Below, in pieces: positions 39,898 through 49,886 of a stretch of DNA of 64,000 bases. How positions within the stretch are numbered: position 1 is the stretch's first letter; the number at the start of each line of letters is the position of its first letter. Below the pieces are notes generated by a model. That model was given only the letters and a program-made list of their open reading frames with translations. It was not told the DNA's origin and ran no database searches. The position numbers were made by a program, and so were the translations under genes. The stretch comes from Epiperipatus broadwayi (taxonomy: Eukaryota > Onychophora > Udeonychophora > Euonychophora > Peripatidae), in assembly GCA_028023455.1 (NCBI GenBank), contig JAQFVV010000288.1:1032341-1096340 (forward strand). The letters are read 5' to 3'.

Positions 39898-42295
39898 TCA
39901 TTTCAAACTCCACCTTCCCTTAATATCAAAAGAAGTCTTCATAAGATTGATAGCCTCAGAATCAAGGAGTTTTATCATCAAAGTCTCCTTTATTCTTCTT
40001 TTTAACTCATTCTTTTCATAAAAAATAACCGAAGCATTGTCAAACAATATTCTATGACCTGTATTCAATTCATGAATATATAAAGCTGAGTTAAGATACC
40101 TATGTTTAACTCTACTTATATGAACCTTAACCCTTTCATTAAGGCTAAATTTACTCTGGCCTACATAAAATTTACCACAACTACATGGAATTTTATAAAC
40201 AATACCAGGAATAGACCTACTATCAATAGACTGCTTTGAACCATTAAGTAATGAATTCAAATCAGAACCTTTCCTCCATGCAACCTTCTTTCCACCTAAC
40301 AAATGACTATTCCTATAAACCAAATTATAAATTGATGCTTTAAATGGTAAAGACATATAATCATCATCCTTACCAACAAAATTCTTATCATCCAAATCAC
40401 GACTATAAACATTATTATTAAATACCACTTTTTTAATAAAATCATGACTATAACCCAATTCTACATATTCAGCAGCAAATTGACTTTTTTGAATATCAGC
40501 ATCATTATTAAAATTATTAAGCCTTCTATTCCGACAACAAAAATTCAACAAAGACATTTTTTTTATGTATAAAAGGCTGATAACTATCAGGCCTAATCAT
40601 ATTTCTTAAATTTTTAGGTTTTATAAAATGACTACAAAACAAAACATCATTAACCTTCTCAACATTTAAATCTAAAAACTTTAATTTTACAAAATCAAAA
40701 CCACCCCCCTCAATTGTAAACTTAATATTAGAATCAAAACCATTCAATCCACATAAAAACTCTTCTAATTTCTCTTTCTGAATAACAAACAAACAATCAT
40801 CAACATACCTAACAAATAATTTAATAGAACCTGAAAACATATTAATAATACTACACTCCAAATAATCAATATAGACAGCACACATCAATGGAGAAATGAC
40901 ATAACCAATAACCCAACCTTCTCTAATCTTATAAAACACATCATTAGACATAAAATACATTGAATCCTCTAACAGCAAAAGCAAATCATGAAAAACCTTA
41001 ATCTTATCTGCAGAAAAACATTCTAATTTTTTTAAAATTGAAAGAAAAACATCAATACTTTTTAATCTATTAACCGATTGGTACATATTTTCAATGTCTA
41101 AACTACCAAAAACACAATCATCATCCAAAACAAAACCATTTATTTTCTTAAAAGCTTCAAAGGAAGAAGAAACACAAAATTGACCCAGTTTTATATAATC
41201 CTTAAAATATCTTATAATAAATTTTGATATTTTATCAACAATTCCTCCTGTAAAATCAAAAATACATCTCAAAGGAAAATTATCTTTATGAGACTTCAAA
41301 TTAAAGAAAACCTTTGGAGCCACAAAATCACTAGGGTAACAATTTAAATAAGTAGCTCTATCAAAAATCTTTTTATTTTCCATAACTTTCATAATCTTAA
41401 TTAATTTAGATTTTATTTTTTTACCAGGATCAGAATCTAAAATAGCATATTTTCCATTATTTAATTCTAAAGAAACTTTACTTTTAAAATCAATATTATT
41501 TAACAATACAAACCGGCCACCTTTATCTTCTTTTAATAATATAACATCATTGGCTTTCAATCTTTTTTTAACAAAACTAATTTCCTTAGGGGCAAAAACA
41601 AATTTTTCTCTTTTAAGTAATTGACTATTCAAAATAACCTGTAAAGACATTTTATTTTCATCAGAAATATTACTACTACTTTCAATTGCAGAAACAAAAT
41701 CAAAAATTAAACTTCTATTAGCAAATGGAACAAAGCCAGGACCCTTAGCTAAAATAGCCAAATCAGATACATTCAAAATATAATTTGACAAATTTAAAAC
41801 AGATGAAGCATCAGGCCTATTTTTATAAGACCCAAATCTAAACTCTTTTCCTTTCACAAAACTTTTATTTTCAGCCTTTCCAATCAACCATTTAAATTTC
41901 TTGAAATACTTATTATTATAAGTGATTTCACACTTACTCCTAAACCACTTTAAAAAAGAATTTAAAACAGAATAATTAAAATTCCTTCTAAAATCCAACT
42001 TTCTTCTAAACATTTTATAACTATCAATTAAATTAGATAAACTACTCATAATCTGTATAATAAATTGTTTAAGAATAAATCTTTTAAAATTTAGAATAAA
42101 ATCACAATTAGAAAATAAAACCAATTTCCTATCCAATTTAATATTACATGAATTAGGAAACACATTGCAAAACCTACAAGACTTAAGAAAATTAACCTGA
42201 GCCTTTAAAGATTCAATTCTATTAGACATATTAATTAACTTTTTTATTTCTAAAATTTCTACACAAGAAAAATTATCATACAAAATCTGCCACAT
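39898..42295 (-). pseudogene. Penelope-like RT/GIY-YIG gene, copy 1 (frameshifted)
   Basis: Copy of the gene at 42379-44775, broken once. At 40557-40564 the plus strand has eight T where the partner has the equivalent of seven. The frame therefore divides into 42295-40526 (589 codons: N-terminus and reverse transcriptase with YVDD) and 40557-39898 (219 codons: linker and GIY-YIG domain). Residue differences from copy 2 are few: K for R in SY(K/R)MFRR, V for A in N(V/A)SDLA, E for V in FAPK(E/V)IS, F for L in DDCV(F/L)GS and N for K in FSL(N/K)ERV. A one-base homopolymer difference could be a true mutation or a consensus error, so the copy may be intact in the animal. Confidence 0.85.
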
Positions 42296-42312
42296 ACTGA
42301 AAGAAAATTAAT

Positions 42313-42361
42313 AACTATACCAAACAAAATAATACAAATAATAACAAACAAATAATACAAA
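42313..42361. other. 49 bp spacer at the palindrome centre
   Basis: The spacer between the inverted arms has no G on the plus strand and contains repeated AATAATACAAA and ACAAACAAA strings. The hard strand bias is unlike either arm. It may be target sequence, a templated filler or an untemplated addition made when the two copies were joined. Confidence 0.7.
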
Positions 42362-42378
42362 ATTAATTTTCTTTCAGT

Positions 42379-44775
42379 ATGTGGCAGATTTTGTATGATA
42401 ATTTTTCTTGTGTAGAAATTTTAGAAATAAAAAAGTTAATTAATATGTCTAATAGAATTGAATCTTTAAAGGCTCAGGTTAATTTTCTTAAGTCTTGTAG
42501 GTTTTGCAATGTGTTTCCTAATTCATGTAATATTAAATTGGATAGGAAATTGGTTTTATTTTCTAATTGTGATTTTATTCTAAATTTTAAAAGATTTATT
42601 CTTAAACAATTTATTATACAGATTATGAGTAGTTTATCTAATTTAATTGATAGTTATAGAATGTTTAGAAGAAAGTTGGATTTTAGAAGGAATTTTAATT
42701 ATTCTGTTTTAAATTCTTTTTTAAAGTGGTTTAGGAGTAAGTGTGAAATCACTTATAATAATAAGTATTTCAAGAAATTTAAATGGTTGATTGGAAAGGC
42801 TGAAAATAAAAGTTTTGTGAAAGGAAAAGAGTTTAGATTTGGGTCTTATAAAAATAGGCCTGATGCTTCATCTGTTTTAAATTTGTCAAATTATATTTTG
42901 AATGCATCTGATTTGGCTATTTTAGCTAAGGGTCCTGGCTTTGTTCCATTTGCTAATAGAAGTTTAATTTTTGATTTTGTTTCTGCAATTGAAAGTAGTA
43001 GTAATATTTCTGATGAAAATAAAATGTCTTTACAGGTTATTTTGAATAGTCAATTACTTAAAAGAGAAAAATTTGTTTTTGCCCCTAAGGTTATTAGTTT
43101 TGTTAAAAAAAGATTGAAAGCCAATGATGTTATATTATTAAAAGAAGATAAAGGTGGCCGGTTTGTATTGTTAAATAATATTGATTTTAAAAGTAAAGTT
43201 TCTTTAGAATTAAATAATGGAAAATATGCTATTTTAGATTCTGATCCTGGTAAAAAAATAAAATCTAAATTAATTAAGATTATGAAAGTTATGGAAAATA
43301 AAAAGATTTTTGATAGAGCTACTTATTTAAATTGTTACCCTAGTGATTTTGTGGCTCCAAAGGTTTTCTTTAATTTGAAGTCTCATAAAGATAATTTTCC
43401 TTTGAGATGTATTTTTGATTTTACAGGAGGAATTGTTGATAAAATATCAAAATTTATTATAAGATATTTTAAGGATTACATAAAACTGGGTCAATTTTGT
43501 GTTTCTTCTTCCTTTGAAGCTTTTAAGAAAATAAATGGTTTTGTTTTGGATGATGATTGTGTTTTGGGTAGTTTAGACATTGAAAATATGTACCAATCGG
43601 TTAATAGATTAAAAAGTATTGATGTTTTTCTTTCAATTTTAAAAAAATTAGAATGTTTTTCTGCAGATAAGATTAAGGTTTTTCATGATTTGCTTTTGCT
43701 GTTAGAGGATTCAATGTATTTTATGTCTAATGATGTGTTTTATAAGATTAGAGAAGGTTGGGTTATTGGTTATGTCATTTCTCCATTGATGTGTGCTGTC
43801 TATATTGATTATTTGGAGTGTAGTATTATTAATATGTTTTCAGGTTCTATTAAATTATTTGTTAGGTATGTTGATGATTGTTTGTTTGTTATTCAGAAAG
43901 AGAAATTAGAAGAGTTTTTATGTGGATTGAATGGTTTTGATTCTAATATTAAGTTTACAATTGAGGGGGGTGGTTTTGATTTTGTAAAATTAAAGTTTTT
44001 AGATTTAAATGTTGAGAAGGTTAATGATGTTTTGTTTTGTAGTCATTTTATAAAACCTAAAAATTTGAGAAATATGATTAGGCCTGATAGTTATCAGCCT
44101 TTTATACATAAAAAAATGTCTTTGTTGAATTTTTGTTGTCGGAATAGAAGGCTTAATAATTTTAATAATGATGCTGATATTCAAAAAAGTCAATTTGCTG
44201 CTGAATATGTAGAATTGGGTTATAGTCATGATTTTATTAAAAAAGTGGTATTTAATAATAATGTTTATAGTCGTGATTTGGATGATAAGAATTTTGTTGG
44301 TAAGGATGATGATTATATGTCTTTACCATTTAAAGCATCAATTTATAATTTGGTTTATAGGAATAGTCATTTGTTAGGTGGAAAGAAGGTTGCATGGAGG
44401 AAAGGTTCTGATTTGAATTCATTACTTAATGGTTCAAAGCAGTCTATTGATAGTAGGTCTATTCCTGGTATTGTTTATAAAATTCCATGTAGTTGTGGTA
44501 AATTTTATGTAGGCCAGAGTAAATTTAGCCTTAAGGAAAGGGTTAAGGTTCATATAAGTAGAGTTAAACATAGGTATCTTAACTCAGCTTTATATATTCA
44601 TGAATTGAATACAGGTCATAGAATATTGTTTGACAATGCTTCGGTTATTTTTTATGAAAAGAATGAGTTAAAAAGAAGAATAAAGGAGACTTTGATGATA
44701 AAACTCCTTGATTCTGAGGCTATCAATCTTATGAAGACTTCTTTTGATATTAAGGGAAGGTGGAGTTTGAAATGA
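42379..44775 (+). CDS. Penelope-like reverse transcriptase with C-terminal GIY-YIG endonuclease (798 aa, intact)
   Basis: Complete uninterrupted frame for a Penelope-like retroelement protein, which would nick DNA and copy its own RNA into the genome. The N-terminal region has cysteines C40, C43 and C50 and an FKKFKWL motif near 131-137, like the conserved KKF motif upstream of the RT in this family. The RT core includes KDNFPLRCIFDF (about 337-348), motif A SLDIENMY with D400, motif B GYVISPL (464-470) and motif C YVDD (497-500). The endonuclease shows GIVY (697-700), a CSC pair at 704-706, FYVG (709-712), R721 and E770, the usual catalytic set. The start methionine lies 17 bases inside the inverted arm; no earlier in-frame Met fits. 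Length agrees with the family. Codons are strongly AT-biased like the surroundings. All visible catalytic residues are present, so activity is possible. Confidence 0.92.
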   Translation: MWQILYDNFSCVEILEIKKLINMSNRIESLKAQVNFLKSCRFCNVFPNSCNIKLDRKLVLFSNCDFILNFKRFILKQFIIQIMSSLSNLIDSYRMFRRKLDFRRNFNYSVLNSFLKWFRSKCEITYNNKYFKKFKWLIGKAENKSFVKGKEFRFGSYKNRPDASSVLNLSNYILNASDLAILAKGPGFVPFANRSLIFDFVSAIESSSNISDENKMSLQVILNSQLLKREKFVFAPKVISFVKKRLKANDVILLKEDKGGRFVLLNNIDFKSKVSLELNNGKYAILDSDPGKKIKSKLIKIMKVMENKKIFDRATYLNCYPSDFVAPKVFFNLKSHKDNFPLRCIFDFTGGIVDKISKFIIRYFKDYIKLGQFCVSSSFEAFKKINGFVLDDDCVLGSLDIENMYQSVNRLKSIDVFLSILKKLECFSADKIKVFHDLLLLLEDSMYFMSNDVFYKIREGWVIGYVISPLMCAVYIDYLECSIINMFSGSIKLFVRYVDDCLFVIQKEKLEEFLCGLNGFDSNIKFTIEGGGFDFVKLKFLDLNVEKVNDVLFCSHFIKPKNLRNMIRPDSYQPFIHKKMSLLNFCCRNRRLNNFNNDADIQKSQFAAEYVELGYSHDFIKKVVFNNNVYSRDLDDKNFVGKDDDYMSLPFKASIYNLVYRNSHLLGGKKVAWRKGSDLNSLLNGSKQSIDSRSIPGIVYKIPCSCGKFYVGQSKFSLKERVKVHISRVKHRYLNSALYIHELNTGHRILFDNASVIFYEKNELKRRIKETLMIKLLDSEAINLMKTSFDIKGRWSLK

Positions 44776-44936
44776 ATTATGGGAAGGTTTGTTTGTTTGT
44801 ATATATATATGTTTTCCTTTAGGTTGATTTTCACTTGAGAAGGTCTATTTGTAGTAGATGAAACCATGGTTGTGTAAGGATTTTGGTAAAATTTTGAATT
44901 TAATCTAGTACTGTATTGTTTTATGGTTTTGCATTT
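44776..44936 (+). other. 3' UTR of Penelope-like copy 2
   Basis: Extends from the stop codon to the end of inverted identity at TTTTGCATTT. At 44833-44873 it holds a CTTGAGAAGG...GATGAAACC arrangement. That resembles the CTGA(A/T)GA...GAAAC boxes often seen at Penelope-like 3' ends and in hammerhead-type ribozymes, but the core is not complete. Confidence 0.5.
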
Positions 44937-44970
44937 TTATTTTTTGCTAGTATAGTGTTAGACAGTTTTG

Positions 44971-44975
<5 letters not shown>

Positions 44976-45018
<43 letters not shown>

Positions 45019-45025
45019 ATATCAA

Positions 45026-45050
<25 letters not shown>
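44976..45050. repeat. (TA)n microsatellite
   Basis: Two TA blocks separated by GATATATCAAA adjoin the right end of the Penelope pair. Confidence 0.9.
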
Positions 45051-45057
<7 letters not shown>

Positions 45058-45999
45058 GTCAAATATATGTACACTATCTATACTAAACTTAAAGTAATTA
45101 TAAGGTACTTGAACTCAAACTTTCAAGTTCCTTACATCTTCCAGTCTATCTTATACATCTGAAGTACCTAACCATATAAATGTGAGAAAGATAAATAATC
45201 GCGAATAATCGTAATTCGTGCTGAACCAGCATCATCACGTAATACGTATATTCGAGATCATGTATGTTTTTCACATATATGTGGTCATGTGTATCAGTTG
45301 TATAAGATAGTCTGGCTAGATGTAGGGAGCTTGAAGGTTTGTGTTCAAGCCCCTTATAATACATATATATGTACACACATGTATAAAACAACTACATATA
45401 ATAATAGAATTTTAAATACTTTTCGTTTATAATGTCCCACTTTTTGTTAAGAAGAAAGATTATTGTGGAGATAGAAAGAATGGTATTCACTTTAATATCA
45501 GTATTGGAATTATTTAAATTCTGAAGTAATTTATATCTAACTTATATATATTTATTTTAAATTATGGGGGGGGGGGGACATTTTTATACGATTTTAAATT
45601 AAACATAGCTTAAAACAAATATTAATGATCATTAAAAATCTTTTAGTGGTTATTACCAAAATAAATAATAATGTTTAATACAATTACAATTATATAAAAT
45701 AGGTCTTTAACATTAGTTATTTTTTTCAAGATTATAGTTATTTTATTACTGATGTTATTAGTAATAATTGCATGTATGTCTCTTCATACTGGCACACACA
45801 TATAAACACTCATCAACATATATGATAGTTATAAATAAAATTAATTATTGTTAAGGGTAAAAACTGGTAAAGTATAACTTTAATAAAATTTATATAAAGA
45901 CTTACATAAAAATACATATATTTTAATACAAATAAGATATATTTAATTTTCTTTCGCCTAATATAATAAATTGTAAGCATTACGGGTTCAATAATATCA
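45051..45999. other. AT-rich DNA, no gene recognised
   Basis: A G(10) run lies at about 45566-45577. A B-box-like string (GTGTTCAAGCCCC, 45341-45353) has only a poor A box upstream and is not called as an RNA gene. Confidence 0.5.
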
Positions 46000-47850
46000 T
46001 AGATTTATATATAACTAAATAATTATAAATTTACTCCATTAAAAAGATTGAAATCTGAAAATATGTAATCTTTAACTAAAATAAATTAATAAATTTATCC
46101 TTGAAAATAGTTTTTCAAGTTTGTTCTTGTCAAAAATATAGTATAAATAAATCCTTACTAAAATAAAAATACTTAATAATAAAGAGAATTTTTCCTAATA
46201 AACTTAGATTCTAGAACCTTCCGGTTCCCCGCTTATTTAGAAAAAAAATTAAATATATTTTAAAATGTAATAAAATTAGAAAATTGCTTTATAAATAAAT
46301 TTTCGATTTTTTTTTCTTCTACATTTATAAAGATATATAATTCATGATTACACAAACATAAACCATCTTTATAATCAGCCATTAACAATAAGTATTCATA
46401 TACTGTATTATCATATAATAGGTAATAGTTGGTTAAACAATTAGAAAAACAATAAGTGTGCCTAAAAATGGAAATTATCATGAATCTTTTTGAATAGAAA
46501 CACTTTAATATGTAAGTTTTTGTTATTGTTATTTTTTTAAGCGGTTGTTGTTTTTTAAAATATAGTAACTAAAATACAGGGGAGACTGAATCAATAAAAT
46601 AGTAAATTATTAAAACGTTCTTAATCTGATACTTTTAAGAAATAATCAATAGACCGTTAGTTTTTTTAATTTAATTTAAAAGTTCGTCCGGGAAATAAGC
46701 TTTCATTTTAATTACAAAAATAAACCATGGTTTGATTAATATTTTTATTAAATCTCTTTAAAAAGATAAACAAAAAAAAATTGAATTTTTATTCTAAATA
46801 ATTTTAGCTAAATTTAATAACTTAAGAGAAGGGATATTATTAATGGTATTCTTATTGACGTATCAATGGACCTACGTGAAACTAAGCTATTGTACAGAAT
46901 ATCCCAGTATTCTAAAGGATAAATAGATTTTTTATATAAAATATGAAATAAATTTATTGCATACTTATTAATTATACTTTAGCGAGGATTTTAAGAGAAT
47001 GTCTATAAATTCTATAAAAATATCTAGCATTTTTGGCAAAGTATAATATAATAGATAGCAAGAGGAAAAAACTATTAATGACTGAAAACCTCCAACATAA
47101 TTAAAATATATAATACACAATAGATAAGCCAATTTTATCAGTTTAAAGATTAAGGAATACACAAAAACAGTTATGCAGCAGTCTTGACGCTAAAATATAA
47201 AAAGAGTGCAGGTACTCAACCCATATGCCTTATAAATTTTGATATAGTAGCAAATACCAATATTTCTAATGTGAGATACTAGAAGTAGACTGGACATTAA
47301 ATGCTTTGCCTGAAACAAACTCAGTAATTTATAATATACAATGGAATTGTGTAAAGATTTAATTTTGTATATCAGTTTCAAATTTTACACATTCTATATA
47401 CCTTATATTATTTTTCCACACTGTCGCTGACATGGATAATGTGTTTATAACTTTATAATATATATATATATAATAACATATTTCCATTAAAAATGGCGAT
47501 CAATACAACTTACACTTAAATTTACAAGTGTGGAACTTTATCCACTCATATTTTTGTTTCCAATCACTTCATATAAATGCATTAATAATTAATTCGAATC
47601 ATTCATTAAACTACAGATTATCTCTACAAGATATAAACCTTAATAATAATAATAATTAATATATTTATTTAAAATGATTGGTGTGGAAAGTTTGACACTT
47701 GTAAGTCAAAGTATAATAATTCTCATTGATAACATTTAAATAAATGATAAAAAAAACTTAAAGAAATTATGACATGGACCAATTGAACGTGATGATACAG
47801 CATTAAATGCGCCTCAGGAGTTATTTATCATTTTCTTATATTTTTATTTA
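46000..47850 (+). repeat. unclassified diverged repeat unit A, copy 2 (left part)
   Basis: Colinear with 35500-37850 at low identity with many indels; the landmarks are given under copy 1. The match stops near 47900 where the LINE remnant begins, and apparently resumes beyond it at 53900-54525. The LINE would then have inserted into this copy. Confidence 0.55.
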
Positions 47851-48514
47851 CTTGCTTTATGTTGAACTATTTCTATTATCTATTTGAAATATTAAGTTCA
47901 TAAAAAAATCAAACTGTATGTATACCTTTTTAAATATATTCAGTCATTAAGTATAACATCACTATTGTCATTACTTTCTATCATTATTGATATACTATAA
48001 AATGAAGGTCTCTCCTAGTTTCATTTAATTTCTCCGATTTTTAACCTCTCTTTGCCACATCACAACAACAAATGTGCTTATTTCTTCCATCCATCCCATA
48101 TGTGGTCTCTTTCTAGGTTACAATTTTTTCAAATATGGTTTAAGATTTTAACTTTTATCATCTCTTATAACAACATGTGTATTCCAGCTCCACTTCAGTC
48201 TCTTAATTCTTTTAAGACATCAGTAATACCTGTTTGTTCTCTTATCCTTATATTCCATTTGTGATCTCTTCTTATTACATATAACATGCATCTCTCCATA
48301 CTTCATTGAGTGTTCTGAAGTTTCTGCATCACCCTTTTATTAAGTATCCCAGTCTCCGATCTATATATAAAAATTTGTAAAACATATTTATTAAAAACTT
48401 TCTTTGAAACACATAAGAATATTATCTTTTAATATATTATTTCTAAACCACAAAACATCACATGATCACTATCTCATACTAGCACATAATTGTTATTAAA
48501 CAATTCAAAAAAAA

Positions 48515-48845
48515 AAAAAACTCTCCTTTTAGGGGGGGGGTTTTTTTATTACAACACCCCAAATTACTATTTTATCTGTTGGGGTTGGAATGAAAATATT
48601 AGTTTTTTTTTTTTTTTCTTTTTTTTTTTTTTTTGTTTAGTTTAGAGAAGAGGGGGGGGGGGGGGGGGGGGGGGTTGGATTTAAAGGTGGGGGGGGGGTG
48701 TTCTCTCACCCGCCTCTTTCCTCCTGGAGGAAACAAACAAGAAACAAGTCTGGGGGAATTGGGAGAGGGGGGAAAAGAGAGGAATTTTTTGTCAACCTTT
48801 TCCCTTTCTTTTTTTTTTTTTTTTTAACAAAGAAGGAATAAATAA
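48515..48845. repeat. homopolymer-rich low-complexity segment
   Basis: Dense long runs of A, G and T, including about 24 consecutive G at about 48651-48674, lie inside the LINE remnant. The texture is unlike the rest of the window and hints at poor consensus quality. The glycine-rich 64-codon frame over it is not credible. Confidence 0.8.
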
Positions 48846-49639
48846 AGGGGAGGGTTTGTTATATTATTTCTACAAAAAAACACTCATCCAAATTTAATTC
48901 AATAATTCATTTTATCTATCATTTTTTCTCTGTATTAATATTTTTGACAAGTTATTTGTAGATAACTTTTTCTATTTCATTATTATCAATCTTTAGATTT
49001 TTCTTTTGAGAAATTACATGGAATATTATTTTACTCTTTTTAGCTTCCAACTTTAGAGCTACTTTTTTGCCTTCATTTGATAATTCTTCAGAGATTTTCT
49101 GAAGCTTTGAAAAATTATTTACAAAAAACATTACATCATCTGCAAATTCTAAATGACTTAAATAATCTTCATTTTCTTTTAATCCCCATTTAATCGACTA
49201 AGCACTTTTTGTAAAATTACTGTAAATTTTCTGTAGATATGGAGTCACCCTATAGCTCACACTTTTTAATGTTAATCTTCTTAGTATAACTATTTAATTT
49301 ATTATGGGTTTGCATTGACAAATATTCTTTAGAATATGATAATATCCTGTTCTATATCTTGATATTCCAATGCCTTAATCTCTATAGTAATATTTATAGA
49401 ATCAAATACCTGTTCATAATCCATAAATCCAAAACATAATGACAACACAAATTGTATTTCCATATTAGAATATTTCCATCATCTAATATTAGTATTGAAT
49501 GTCTTTAGAAAAATTTAACTTTATTTAAATATTCCAAATACATTCAACTATTACTAATAGCCCACAGATTAGTATATGCACAATATTTTGAGGGTATTAT
49601 TTTTCTCTTTTCTTCAGGTGTGGACTATTGACAGTACTA

Positions 49640-49720
49640 GTATGGGAATCGAACATGGGCATTTAAATTCTTGAGTATTGAATTTTAAATTAATGCTCTA
49701 GCCAACTGAGCCATCCTACC
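49640..49720 (-). repeat. tRNA-derived retroposon or tRNA pseudogene
   Basis: On the minus strand an A box (TGGCTCAGTTGGCTAGAGC, about 49694-49712) and B box (GTTCGATTCC, 49645-49654) lie about 40 bp apart, and GCTC/GAGC pairs form a D arm. No acceptor stem closes, so a functional tRNA is unlikely. A tRNA-type SINE head or retropseudogene fits best. Confidence 0.6.
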
Positions 49721-49837
49721 AAAGGCAACAGTCAGTAAAAATTTGATATATTTATGTATGAAATTCCTACTGATCTCTTTACTTTTTTTCCTAAGAGCAA
49801 AGTTGATTAGTGGTTTCCATACATTATGTATAGTCAC

Positions 49838-49886
49838 ATTAGATTGACTTGTGGGATTTTTTTGCCATTATCAGGTGAGTAGCATC
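49838..49886 (-). ncRNA. hammerhead-like motif relic at the Penelope 3' end
   Basis: On the minus strand CACCTGATAATGGC, an A-run, then CCCACAAGTC resembles the CTGATGA...GAAAC(G)TC arrangement of hammerhead ribozymes, which are known in Penelope-like elements. Core positions are altered, so this is at most a non-functional relic. Confidence 0.3.

Larger units (their letters stand above)
39737..44936. mobile_element. head-to-head Penelope-like element pair, 5.2 kb palindrome
   Basis: The left arm (39737-42312, minus) and right arm (42362-44936, plus) are reverse complements over 2,576 and 2,575 bp, joined through their 5' ends by a 49 bp spacer. Each arm holds a 17 bp 5' UTR, an RT plus GIY-YIG endonuclease gene and a 161 bp 3' UTR ending ATGGTTTTGCATTT. 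Only a few differences were noted: five residues and one homopolymer length. Both outer ends lie beside (TA)n tracts. Unusual terminal and inverted arrangements are known for Penelope-like elements, but such a nearly perfect pair implies a recent origin, gene conversion or an assembly effect. Confidence 0.88.

Noticed and set aside
44005-44229. Minus-strand frame of 74 codons
   Set aside because: Antisense shadow of the Penelope-like gene.
45302-45356. Possible tRNA-derived SINE with a GTGTTCAAGCCCC B box
   Set aside because: The A box is poor and no tail or target duplication is visible.
48633-48827. Glycine-rich 64-codon frame
   Set aside because: Runs of G and T in a low-quality-looking patch inside a dead LINE.
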